This document shows positions 1 through 14,689 of a stretch of DNA of 64,000 nucleotides, piece by piece. The stretch's first letter is position 1, and every line of letters begins with the position of its first letter. The DNA is taken from contig CP126191.1 of the NCBI GenBank assembly GCA_030272155.1, forward strand, positions 8,020,501 to 8,084,500, written 5' to 3'. Position numbers and translations under genes: made by a program. The DNA is from Tetradesmus obliquus. Lineage: Eukaryota > Chlorophyta > Chlorophyceae > Sphaeropleales > Scenedesmaceae. The notes beneath the pieces were generated by a model. That model was not told the origin of the DNA. It was given only the letters and a program-made list of their open reading frames with translations, and made no database searches.

Positions 1-1316
1 CGCCGTGGCCGCGCCCGCTTGGAAGGCGTTTGTTTGTGTTTGTTACACATGGGGGCCAGGCAATTCCAGCCTCTTGAACTGGCGTATCATACCAGCCAGG
101 TAGGGTTTCAATTCCAACTCCGTCCCCCACCACCATCACGACGGAACAGCAAGTCTGCAGCCTTACTGCCCGCCTAGCAAATTGACCACAATGCTGCAGC
201 AGAACGGAGTGGCCGCCTCCAAGGAACAGCATGGCATGGCAAGCAAGCATGCAAGCGCACGGCATGATAGGGCATGCAAGCATACACACTTACAGAGACC
301 TGGCTGCAACACCACACTGCTGTTGCTGCACGACAAGCACTAGGCTGTACTACATCCAAGCAAGAAGAAAACCACTCCTACCGCTGCGGCTAGCTAAGCT
401 GACCTACAAAAACAAAAAAACCACTCCTACCGCTACCTACATGCAGCAACTCCACCAGATGGCTACACTGTCGCCACAAGTAAGGGCACCACCACAGCCC
501 CAGGTAGCTGCCCAGACACGTAATGCATTTGACAACGGCTGATGTGAGAACAGCAATGCGAATGCAAGCACATTGCTGCTCCCTACGCGCAGCAGACACA
601 AACCAAATAAAGTACACTGCCCAGACAGCACTACTGGCAGGCAATCCACTGATCCATAGCAGCAGTTGCAGGGGTCATCATCTGCAACACGTGGCTGCCG
701 CTGCAGGCCACCAACTGCAGCAGCCTGCAGAAGGAATTTAAGGACACTCCAGACACTGAACCAGCAGTCCAGCACGCTCAACAGTCACAAGGGGTTGCCT
801 AGCCAATCACATCATGTGGTGAAAGGCGATTGCAAGGGCACCGCAGCACCTCGAGCATTACCAGCACCTTGCCTGCTTCTGCTGTAGCCCTACTGCTGTG
901 ACCATGACACAACTCCAGGCGCCAGCTTGGGTACCAGCGAGCGCTCACAACTAAACTATTGCTGAGCACATCTTCCTGAAGTTGTAGCCGACTGCCTGGG
1001 CTTCCACTGCGCGCTGCACGGCTGTCAACTGTGCTGTCTCTTCGGCGACCCGGCGTAGCTGCGTAGGCAGGCAGTATCGGCCTGCAGGACGCCACTCCTC
1101 TTATCTAATATAGCTTCCAGCATTAAAAGAAGCTGCACTAGACGGTCTTCCGACTCGCGGGCCGCAACTGGGCTGGGCCAGAGGGCAAAGCAAGCCAAGC
1201 CTTTTTACGCCTTGCTCAGGAAGGCGAGAGAGAGGCTTGTTACCAAGGCGGAGAGAGAGGCTTGTTACAGGAGAAGGCGGAGAGGCTTGTTACAGGAGAA
1301 GGCGGGTTATTTTTCG
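1..1316 (-). mobile_element. Left LINE-fragment array upstream of tRNA-Cys copy 1
   Basis: No host gene is visible here. Read on the minus strand, away from the tRNA, it contains three partial tandem copies of a LINE 3'-tail motif (core CTTCTCCTGTAACAAGCCTCTC, at about 1225-1312), a GC-rich block (about 1150-1225) whose relative lies inverted at about 14700-14790, an unclassified stretch (775-1150), and fragment X (about 29-774). The same tail motif occurs at 33312-33340 and 38165-38190 in the tRNA-Ile array, so this is transposon debris. Fragment boundaries between 775 and 1150 are uncertain. Confidence 0.7.
29..774 (-). mobile_element. Fragment X, left copy (5'-truncated retroelement 3' region)
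   Basis: The reverse complement of 29-774 matches 13935-14680 almost base for base, including short open frames that are probably not coding. Both copies start at the same TGCTGGACTGCTGG and end just after TGTAACAAACACAAAC. The TGTAA near the 3' end and the lack of a long frame suggest the 3' UTR of a LINE family not otherwise seen in the window. The family is inferred. Confidence 0.65.
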
Positions 1317-1510
1317 TGTTATATAACACTTTTGCGTCTATAGCTGTAACTGAGGCAATGGCGGTCATGTGACTGGTCCAGAGGAGTCCCACGCGCTGCC
1401 TACACGGCAGATGGTGTGCGGCTGCAGCTCGGGTTTATAGCTCAGTGGTAGAGCAGCTGACTGCAGATCAGCAGGTCCCGCGTTCGAACCGCGGTGGGCC
1501 CTGAAGTCAC
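1316..1510 (+). repeat. Inverted repeat arm containing tRNA-Cys copy 1
   Basis: This arm is the reverse complement of 9349-9532. The 65 bp upstream of the tRNA differ at only about three positions, the tRNAs are identical, and similarity fades further out (1316-1370 against 9488-9532). Downstream it stops at CTGAAGTCAC. It is the outer edge of the inverted duplication that also holds the two PHD-GNAT genes. Confidence 0.85.
1431..1502 (+). tRNA. tRNA-Cys(GCA): tRNA-Cys (anticodon GCA), copy 1
   Basis: A complete cloverleaf of 72 nt without intron: 7-bp acceptor stem, D arm GCTC/GAGC, anticodon stem GCTGA/TCAGC with loop CTGCAGA (anticodon GCA), T arm CCGCG-TTCGAAC-CGCGG, discriminator T. A-box and B-box sequences are present. 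The acceptor stem is odd: the 5' strand GGGTTTA faces TGGGCCC, giving three consecutive G.U pairs where a GGGCCCA strand would pair perfectly. The second copy at 9350-9421 shares this. Coding for cysteine follows from the anticodon; activity is inferred. Confidence 0.95.
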
Positions 1511-1520
1511 AAGCATTTTT

Positions 1521-1560
1521 GCGTTGACACATTGACAACGCGCTGTCAATGTGTCAACGC
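1521..1560. repeat. Perfect 17-bp hairpin downstream of tRNA-Cys copy 1
   Basis: GCGTTGACACATTGACA at 1521-1537 is followed after a 6-nt loop (ACGCGC) by its exact reverse complement at 1544-1560. It starts 18 bp after the tRNA and is absent beside the second tRNA-Cys, so it arose or was lost after the duplication. No T-run terminator is seen at the hairpin itself. Confidence 0.9.
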
Positions 1561-1771
1561 GCTGTATCAGTTGCACGCTAGTTGCTGCTGCTGCACGCAT
1601 GTTGCTTTTGCATCACCTGCACACCAACTTCTGTGTAGACGACACGTTCTGTTCAACAATCGTCAGCCTGCAGCTCAGCTGCTTCGCCATATTTTCCATG
1701 CTTCTTGCCGCAGCCCCCAAAGCAAGCCTGGCACAGCACGAAGCAGCACATGGTGGCCCAACATCCATCGA

Positions 1772-1836
1772 CACATACCCAGCATCTTTGTGTTACACAT
1801 ACACAGCATCTTTGTGTGACACACACCCAGCATCCC
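1772..1836. repeat. Three tandem copies of a ~24-bp unit
   Basis: A unit resembling CAGCATCTTTGTGT with ACACATAC spacers occurs three times, the last truncated. It lies in the 3' flank of the minus-strand PHD-GNAT gene. Confidence 0.75.
1793..1797 (-). terminator. Candidate TGTAA polyadenylation signal of the minus-strand PHD-GNAT gene
   Basis: TGTAA on the minus strand, about 130 bp past the stop codon at 1924. TGTAA is the usual poly(A) signal in Chlorophyceae. Assignment rests on position only, and it falls inside the tandem repeat. Confidence 0.4.
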
Positions 1837-1923
1837 CCCCTCCAAGAGCTCCACATGTGTGCACCGTGCACGTTCCATGCCGGGCGCACCGCCCAGCTGC
1901 TCAGCTGCATGTACTGCTCGCTG

Positions 1924-4615
1924 TCAGAACCAGCGCTTGCCCTTGCTGCTGCCCAGCGGCTTCACCAGCAGGCTGCAGCCCGCCACCAGGTTCCTGTGGT
2001 ACTCCGGCAGCTCGCGCCGCCACAGCATGGCCTGCTCAGCAGCAGCCAGCTTGAAGCCCGCACGCAGCAGCCAGTGCTCCACCGCGGCGGCGCCAGGCAC
2101 ACCCGGCACCTCATCCTTGTTGCCCTGCAGCGCAATGCAGGGTGATCAAGGTCACAGGGACTCCCTTGCAATGGCAGTGCAAGTGTGCAGTGTGAGCAAT
2201 CCCCATGTCTGGAGCAGCGCAGCCATTGTGGCTGCAAGAATATGCAGCAGCAGCGGTAGAAAGCGGGGCTCAAGGACGCTTTGTGGTGCATGATGTGCCT
2301 GTAAAAGGTAGCACAAACATGCTGCAACATGGAGGTGCCTGACCAAAACACATGCCGCAGCTGGCCGCCTCACGTCTGGCTCCAGCACCACAGCCAGCTG
2401 CTGCAGCCGCGCGCCCTGCAGCACACACTCCAGCTGCTGCACCAGCCTGGCAGCGTGCCCCTGGCGCCGCACAGCCTGCAGGAAAAGGCGGCAGTGGCCA
2501 GGCAGTACACAGAGCTTCGGCATGCATTAATGTATTGCACAATTGTGGACTTATCGCACATGTGCAGCGTGCAATGGGAGCTAGTGTTCGCGGCATCAGA
2601 GTGCGACTGTCAGCACTGGTCGATGTGTGCGTCAGATGCGCCACCAAACCACAAATGGCAGCGGAGCACTGTGCTCAAGCTGTTAGCAACACTCACCACT
2701 ATTGTGATGAATGTTGCAGCACACAGCCGACAGCCGCTGCTGTAGTTGGCTTATTGCCAGCCTGCTTGATGCATTCAAATGCTGTGTCCATGCCAACGTG
2801 CTGTCAACCACGCATGCGTGCACTGTACATCATTGCATGTGCAGCCCACCTGTGGTGTCACTAAGCCCTGCATGCGTGCATGGTCATCGCCGAAGATGTT
2901 GAACGTCGCTGCGCAGGTTGGCTGGCCACTGCAGGCAGCAACCATACAACAGCACGTGCGGCAGCAGGACTGTCAGCAGCCATGAAGCAATGCATGTGAA
3001 CCCGGCACCAGATGAGACACCGTAGCCATGTGTGATTGCTGACTCACAATATGGTGACGAGAAAAGTCACAATTAATTGCTTGCAAGCAGGCTAGTACTA
3101 TATCCTGCTAGGAGTTGGTCAATGCGTATCTGTCATCATCAGACCACCAACCAAGCCGTAGCAGGTTTGCCATCGGCCCCGCGCCCCACTGGAGCAATGT
3201 GAGTTTGCGTCATTGTGCATTCCCGTCCAGCTCGTCAGCCCTACCTCTCAGTGCGTGTGATGAGCGCAAAGCTGTCTTCCAGCAGGTCCTTGGGCGTGTC
3301 ACCCAGCCCCCGCAGCAGCTCAGACACCACCAGGAAATCATCCAGGCGCGACGGCACTACGCGCCTGCCGGCCGCACCCTGCTGCTGCTGCTGATGCTGC
3401 TGTTCTGATGTTTTCTGCACGCTGCTGCCCCCAGCGGCTGCGGCTGCAGCCAGCTGCTGCGTTGCCAGGCGCTTCTGGACCTTGGCATGCTGCTTGAACA
3501 GCGTGCCTCGTCGCTGCGCATCTTTGTACAGCGGGCGCACCTCAGACAGGTCCAGCAGCCGCCACAGCTGCAGCTCCTGCTGCGGCTGCTGCTGCTGCCA
3601 CGGCAGCCGGAAGCCGCGGCGTGCTGGCGCTGGCAGCGGCTGCTCACCAGCGGCTGCTACTGCTGCCAGCTTGCTGTGCACCTGCAGATGGGATGCAATA
3701 CGTGGGGCGATGAGGGTGGTGGTGCGCGGAATGTTGAGGTTTGTGCGAGCTCACATAAACAGGGCAAGAACCCCAGTTGACGTTGCTTTGAATACGCATG
3801 CTGTCAAGCTCAAACACCTGTATGTATGCTGGTGTCATGCACAGCCTATGCAAGACAGGCACCTGCTGCACCGTGCCACCAGCTGCCCTCATCAGCAGCG
3901 AGGCAGGCCCTGTCAGGCCAGACACCAACTGATCACAAGAGGGCAGCTGCGGTGCCCACCTGCTTGCAGTCGTCGCTATGAAAGAACAGCGCGTGAGCTG
4001 GCTGCCGCTGCCTGGCCTGCCCCCCTGCAGGTTGAGCAACTGCGGCATTGCTGCCAGCAGCAGCAGTGATGGCTGAGCTGCTGCTGCTGCCGCCGCCTAC
4101 TGTACCATCTGCCCCCGGCTGCTGAGCCGAGCTGCTGCTGTTGCTGCTGCCAGCCGGCATGCAGCTGGTGTGGAACCACCGCCTGCAGCCGTGGCACCTG
4201 CTGCCACGCTTGTGGAACTGCGAGTTGATGGTCTCCTTGCAGCCGCAGCAGAACACGCAGCGCTCCTGGTACCACTCATCACTGTGACCCCTGGCAGGCA
4301 GCAAAAAGGAGTGCAGACAGCCAAGCCCAACAGCACAGACATGGCAAGTGACGGTGGTTTGGCAGTGTGGGGCGCACGCCGATTGCTGTGTGCAGAGCTT
4401 ACACCGCCACAGACGAGCCAGCATAGCCTTCTTCTTTACTACCCCTAACACAGTCCCTGCTGCTGCCTGCCTGCCCCAGCCGTCTGTTACAACGCTTGAG
4501 CCACGAGGGTGCCGTCCCACCTGCGCTGGGGCAGCTTTGGTGGCTCCTCCACATTGTCAGAGAGCAGCGATTGCAGCAGCTCGTCGCTTGTCAGCACCAT
4601 CCCTCGGTTGGCCAT
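1924..4615 (-). CDS. PHD-finger GNAT acetyltransferase (IDM1-like), copy A
   Basis: Exons on the minus strand are 4615-4521, 4281-3960, 3681-3245, 2928-2850, 2475-2374 and 2124-1924; all phases close, giving 411 residues. Exon 2 encodes a PHD-type zinc finger (CVFC, then RCHGC, WFHTSC and a final FFHSDDC in which His replaces the usual Cys). Exon 4 gives the strand CAATFNIFGDD; exon 5 gives the acetyl-CoA loop RRQGHAARL and LAVVLEPD; exon 6 gives HWLLRAGFKL. This order (PHD, then the GNAT core with an RRQG loop) is that of plant IDM1-type histone acetyltransferases, nuclear chromatin factors; acetylation of histones is inferred from family. Exon 3 is Gln/Ala-rich linker. The ATG at 4615 directly follows an acceptor-like CGCAG, so an upstream exon is possible. 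It is a diverged paralogue of the gene at 6126-8657. Confidence 0.75.
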
Positions 4616-6125
4616 CCTGCGTTGCACCGCAGTTCAGAGTCATACGAGATATGTATACAGCAGCAGGCACTCCTGTAGGCTGGCAGTCTCTTTGGTAGAC
4701 TCTTGGCGCTGTTGCGGCGGTTGACCCTGCTGCAGCAAGTACTGTTGCTCGTTTAGTTGCTGGCTACATCGCTGTTCAGCACACCTTGCCAATGGTGGAA
4801 CTTGAACATTGCCGTGCCTGTTGCCGCCCATCCATGCAAAAGGGGACGCTCCAGCCCTGCTTGAACCTTTAAAGGACATGGCGGTTGGAAACTGCAGCAG
4901 TGCCAGTGCATGTGTTCCTGCGCCTGCAGGCACTGTGCTGCCAGTGGCACAAACAAAGACCTGCTTGCGTGAAGGAGCCATTTTACAGGTGTACAATAAG
5001 GCGTGCGCAGCGGGACTCACGGGCCAAGGCTGGAGGTGTGCAGCCCTGAAGTAATGGGAGACAGATGGGTTGAGTAACAGTCACATCGTCACTCGCCTGT
5101 GTTTTGGCGGGCATTTCCAGTTCATCTTTGCGACATTCTTGACCAGTGTTAGTTCCTTGGAAATTCATTGCCGATCGTTGCGCCCTTGGCGAACGTGCTG
5201 CTCCAGTGCTTGCTGGCCGTTTCTCCTGACGAACTTCGTGTACATCGACTCGGTGCCTCACCTGTTGTATACAGACTGCGAAGGTTTTAATTTTTTTGCA
5301 ATAAGCAATGAGTTCGCTCCGAAAGGCCCACTTCACTTGTTGCACACCAGGAGCAGCAGCAGCAGCAACAGCAGCCTTCATTTCGGCTTCAGACGAACGG
5401 CAGCTAAGCGTCAACGGTGCGATTCAGAGCCACGAGTTTCAAGAGTTTTTGAACCGATGGCCGCCGGCATGTATACATTCTGTAGCTTTTGCATTCTGTG
5501 AGTTGCTGACATGCATGCCTCTGCAGGCAGCTGCATGTAAGACACAGACAGCCTGTTGCAACCAATTCTGATCAGGAGAGGAACTGGCTCAGCTTTTTTT
5601 GGAATTGCTGAACCTCTGCAGGCACGCTACGCTTTGCACTGGTGCAGAGCACCAGGCGCAGCACAGCCCCATTTGCCAGCCTGTCAGCCAGCAGTGGAAG
5701 GCACGCGGCAAACCCCCTGTTCTCACTCAGCAGGTTTGCAGGGTCATGTTTAGTCTCACAGATTGTGCTGCAGCTCTTGGAGCCCACTAACAGTACATGA
5801 AGCAGCGTTGTGAGAAGCATGTGATATGCATCGATCTTCAGGAGGCATGATTGTGGTTTTATGCTGGTGGCGCTCCGCTGACACCTCATCACCTGTAGCA
5901 GCTGCGCAGCACGGGTCTGTAGCAGGTGCACAGCACGTATCGCTTGTGTGGGATTGAGGTGGCAACACGTGCATGCACGTGTAAGCACTGTAATGCAACG
6001 ATTGAATTATGGAACTCGTACAGCAGCATCAGCAGCAGCAGCAGTAAAGCCCATCCTGCTGTACACTGCTGACTGGCCCTACCACACTCTGCCCTTCCCA
6101 CCTTGATGCAAATCATCTTGCAAGG
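4616..6125. promoter_or_regulatory. Centre of the inverted duplication: divergent 5' region of the two PHD-GNAT genes
   Basis: No exon can be assigned with confidence. Short frames around 5284-5470 on both strands (one plus frame starts with ATG at 5308) could be first exons or 5' leaders of either gene, because neither mapped gene has a fully convincing first exon. The midpoint of the mirror-image layout (about 5.3-5.4 kb) lies here. A promoter for both genes is implied by the layout; no motif was recognised. Confidence 0.45.
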
Positions 6126-8657
6126 TTGACTGACTCCGGCACAGCAACTGGCAGCAGCAGCAGCAGCGAGGATGCGGCAGGCGCTAGCAGCAGCAGCGGC
6201 GGCTACGAGTCCGACTCTGACAGCAGCTACGGCAGTAACCTGCGGCTGGACAATATCAACTGCCAGCTGTGCAGGCAGCCGCTGTCACGCAGGCCGCGCA
6301 AGGGGCTGCTAGGCAGGCGGCGCAAGCCACACGGCTCCAGCCAGTTTTTGGTGTGTGATTGCTGCCAGCGCACGTACCATGAGGACTGCTGCAGGTGCGG
6401 GGCGGTATACGGCTACAGCATGGGGTCCCTCAACAAAGGATTGCTGTGCAAGGCAGGGCAGATATTTATGGATGTGACGTGTTTGCATGCAGCACTTGTG
6501 CTGCGCAGGTAGACTATGTGGGAGTGCAGTGCTATACCCTGTTACAGCAGCGTGCGTGCGTTGTGTTTGCTGGCTTCTATGGCAATGGTGGTGCATATTG
6601 CAGCCAGTTGCTGCAGAAGCACTGTTCAACAGGCACGACCAGGCAGGTGCAGCGTGGCATGCATGTGACGCACCTGGTAGCTGACAAGCGCCATGCTGAT
6701 ATACTGCTTGTTGTACTGCTGGCTGTACTGCTGGTTGTACTGCTGCACTGCAGGGAGCGCAAGATCAGCACAAAGCAGGCCAAGGACGGCACCTGGTACC
6801 ACAGCAGCAGCTGCAAGGAGTGCCAGGAGGGCCTGCAGCAGCAGGTACGGCTGGCGTATGGTGCAGCAGCTAGTCAGCATGCCCTGACAGACACGGCTGG
6901 GTGCACTTGTTCTGTGCTGCCAGTAGGTGCAGTAGCAAGGCGAACATACGTCTGCAGCAGTTTTTCCTTGTTTTTTTCTTGTTCACTTTTGGTGGCTCAA
7001 CAGAAGTCATGGCACTGCGATTGACGGTTGGCGTTTGTGTTCTGCTGTGCTTCCTGCAGGCCAGCAAAGGGCCCACAACACTGCCTGAGGGCAGGAGCTG
7101 GCAGCTCATTGACTGCTCAGTGAGTGGCAGACCTTGCCGCAGTGCAGCTTAGCCTCTGTGCGCTGCTTCCACCATTCCCCATGTCAGCGCAGCTGTGCAG
7201 CAACGCTCACCACGTTTCTGCAAGTGCTGTGCCAATAGCTGCCTATGCAAATACTTCACCTGTGTGGTCAGGCCTGTCGTACTATCGCTGCGCACAGCAC
7301 AAGCCATCGCATTGCATTCGACAAGCTGTGTTGCCATCCCTGCGCCAACTGCAACCCCTTGCCCTGCTGCACACCCTCAACTCCCCTGCAGCCTGTGAGC
7401 CCCAAGTCAGGCCTGGCTGGCGCGGCTGCGCTGTCTGCGCTGAAGCGCAGCCTGGGTGGCGTCCTGGAGGTGCTGCTGCCCGCATACGGCCCTGGCGTGG
7501 CGCAGCAGCTGGTGGACACCAGCAAGGGCTACGCGCTGCTGTTGCGGCAGCAGGAGCAGCCCGTGACAGCCGCGCTGCTGGACGTGTATGGCCAGGTGAG
7601 GCGGCAGTGGCTTAGGGAGCAGGCTGTCGACTCCTGCAGGTGTTAACATGGAGTTTGGAGAGTTCTTAAAATGTAAAGCAGATGGAAGTAGTCGAAGAAG
7701 TGGGTGTGCTTACTATGCAGCGGGTGGGCAGCAGGCAAGCAACGCCAAGAGGCAGTCAATAGCTGGCGCTTTCAAGATAGTCTCAGGCATCCTTAGTAGA
7801 CATACAAGGAACGACGCAGCTGCTCCAGCAACCTGGTGCAGAGCGGCCTGTGCAGCAAAGCATGCGTTTATCCATCGCTGCCGCTGCGGCTGCACCTCTG
7901 CATGCTGTGCTGCAGGAGTGTGCTGTGCTGGACCTGATGGCTACTCGGATGGAGCAGCAGGGCCAGGGCCACTGCAGCGCACTGCTGCAGGCTGTGGAGG
8001 GCTGGCTGGGGCCGCAGCTGGGTGTGTCTAGCCTCATCGCCGTGTGCCCTGCTGATGTGAGCGCCCGCCAATGTATATAGCCAAGCCGCAGCTGTAGATG
8101 TGTTATGCTGCTTGTGCTGTAGGAGGGATGCCGGTGTAGTAGGAACAGTGCGACAGCTGGTGCAGCACAGGGACTGTCGCAGACAAGGAAGGAGCACACC
8201 ATGATGGGTTCTTTGTTGCACAATGCTGTGTCACCTTGCATGCACGTGGGAGGCTGCTTTGGTGGGTTTCATGCCAGTGACAGATTACATTTGCTATGCT
8301 ACACGCATTGAGAGCGCTGTGGCATCTGTGCATCTGCTCTTGTGTAAGTCCCAGCACAGCTACATGTGTGCACGCCTCTTTGAACTACTTGCCGTTTTGC
8401 CGTGCTGCTGCTGCTGGCTGCAGGAGCCGGAGAGCATCAGCGCCTGGCAGCGTAAGTTTGGGTTTCGGCAGGTGAAGCAGCAGCAGCTACGCCAGTTGAT
8501 GGCTGACGTGCCTCCCCTCAACTACTATGAGGACTCTGTGCTGCTCAGCAAGAAGCTGCCCAAGCAGCAGCCACACCAGTCATCTCAGCAGCTGCAGCAG
8601 CCGCAGCAGACATCACAACAGTCCCCGGCTGTTGAGCAGGCAGCAGCGAAGTCATAG
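6126..8657 (+). CDS. PHD-finger GNAT acetyltransferase (IDM1-like), copy B
   Basis: Exons are 6126-6394, 6754-6844, 7060-7119, 7392-7595, 7916-8056 and 8424-8657; phases close to 332 residues. There is no ATG at the 5' end (the frame opens at a TTG), so the true first exon is upstream and the N-terminus is incomplete here. After a Ser-rich acidic stretch comes a PHD finger split over two exons: CQLC, VCDCC, YHEDC, then WYHSSSCKEC, again with His in the seventh ligand place. Exon 3 holds SWQLI, matching the SWTLL motif that links PHD and GNAT in plant IDM1 relatives. Exons 4-6 form the GNAT core: YALLLRQQEQPVTAALLDVYG, then LMATRM with acetyl-CoA loop QQGQGHC, and WQRKFGFRQV. The tail is Gln-rich. 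Probably a nuclear histone acetyltransferase reading chromatin marks; substrate unknown. Paralogue of the gene at 1924-4615. Confidence 0.78.
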
Positions 8658-8693
8658 CATGCGACAGCAGGACGCCGTAGGTGCCTGGGCCAC

Positions 8694-8698
8694 TGTAA
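8694..8698 (+). terminator. Candidate TGTAA polyadenylation signal of PHD-GNAT copy B
   Basis: TGTAA lies 37 bp past the stop at 8657, in an otherwise gene-free stretch up to the tRNA at 9350. Confidence 0.5.
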
Positions 8699-9054
8699 CA
8701 ATAACAACCCAGAGTGTGTACCAACAGTGTTGTAGCGGACGTCTGCACAAACCTTATGATCAGCCCTCTGTTGCATGCCGCATGCAAGGGCGGCCCTTCA
8801 GTGAAGTTTGAGGCCCGCCCCTCGCACTCGTGCTGCTGCAGCCGGCTGGATTGCCAACAAAACAGCGTCAATTGCATCTTCATCGACGAATTATTCTCGT
8901 TCCGCACCCCAGGCCCACCTCCGGCCACCCATACCTGCAGTTCACACCTCACCTCAAAACCACCATACAGCAGCACTTCCCCCTACCCATCCGCCTGCAC
9001 ACTACCCATGACCTCAATCACACAGACTCAAACTTCAACATCTCAACTCAAACT

Positions 9055-9120
9055 CAATCCCCATACCCATCCTCAATATATATACCCATCCTCAATATAT
9101 ATGATATATATATTATATTG
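9055..9120. repeat. AT-rich short tandem repeat
   Basis: Two and a partial third copy of ACCCATCCTCAATATATAT followed by a TATATA run. The surrounding 8660-9348 shows no gene. Confidence 0.8.
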
Positions 9121-9348
9121 CTAAGAGACGCTTCATTAATATAGCCAATAGAAATGAATGATGTGGTCAGGTGCAGGTGCAGAGGGGCAAACAGCAGCGA
9201 CTATGATGACAGTAGGTGGTCAAACAAACACATGGTCAACATCAAGAGTGAGGTCTGTTGCAGGGGGTGGGGAAGCTATCACCCTAGAGTGATTCACTTG
9301 CCCCACATCAAACCTTTCAGACACAAAAGCCAAAACATTACGTGACTT

Positions 9349-9532
9349 CAGGGCCCACCGCGGTTCGAACGCGGGACCTGCTGATCTGCAGTCAGCTGCT
9401 CTACCACTGAGCTATAAACCCGACCTGCAGCCGCACACCATCTGCCGTGAAGGCAGCGCGTGGGACTCCTCTGGACCAGTCACATGTCCGCCACCGCTTC
9501 AATTACATCTATAAAGTCAAAAGTGTTATTTT
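9349..9532 (-). repeat. Inverted repeat arm containing tRNA-Cys copy 2
   Basis: Reverse complement of 1316-1510. The outer end reads GTGTTATTTTTAAAATAACAT (9523-9543), a near-palindrome that supplied the target for the fragment X insertion. Confidence 0.85.
9350..9421 (-). tRNA. tRNA-Cys(GCA): tRNA-Cys (anticodon GCA), copy 2
   Basis: Identical over all 72 nt to copy 1, including the three G.U pairs in the acceptor stem. It faces copy 1 across the island, so the two tRNAs are transcribed toward each other. Confidence 0.95.
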
Positions 9533-9545
9533 TAAAATAACATAA

Positions 9546-13927
<4,382 letters not shown>

Positions 13928-14689
13928 AAAAAAATGCTGGACTGCTGGTTCAGTGTCTGGAGTGTCCTTAAAGTCCTTCTGCAGGCTGCTGCAGTTGGTG
14001 GCCTGCAGCGGCAGCAACGTGTTGCAGATGATGACCCCTGCAACTGCTGCTATGGATCAGTAGATTGCCTGCCAGTAGTGCTGTCTGGGCAGTGTACTTT
14101 ATTTGGTTTGTGTCTGCTGCGCGTAGGGAGCAGCAATGTGCTTGCATTCACATTGCTGTTCTCACATCAGCCGTTGTCAAATGCATTACGTGTCTGGGCA
14201 GCTACCTGGGGCTGTGGTGGTGCCCGTACTTGTGGCGACAGTGTAGCCATCTGGTGGAGTTGCTGCATGTAGGTAGCGGTAGGAGTGGTTTTTGTTTTTG
14301 TAGGTCAGCTTAGCTAGCCGCAGCGGTAGGAGTGGTTTTCTTCTTGCTTGGATGTAGTACAGCCTAGTGCTTGTCATGCAGCAACAGCAGTGTGGTGTTG
14401 CAGCCAGGTCTCTGTAAGTGTGTATGCTTGCATGCCCTATCATGCCGTGCGCTTGCATGCTTGCTTGCCATGCCATGCTGTTCCTTGGAGGCGGCCACTC
14501 CGTTCTGCTGCAGCATTGTGGTCAATTTGCTAGGCGGGCAGTAAGGCTGCAGACTTGCTGTTCCGTCGTGATGGTGGTGGGGGACGGAGTTGGAATTGAA
14601 ACCCTACCTGGCTGGTATGATACGCCAGTTCAAGAGGCTGGAATTGCCTGGCCCCCATGTGTAACAAACACAAACAAAAAATAACATCT

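Noticed and set aside
437..781. 114-codon minus-strand frame, repeated at 13934-14272
   Set aside because: Both copies lie in fragment X, overlap other open frames on both strands and have no domain; the conservation is that of the DNA repeat, not of a protein.
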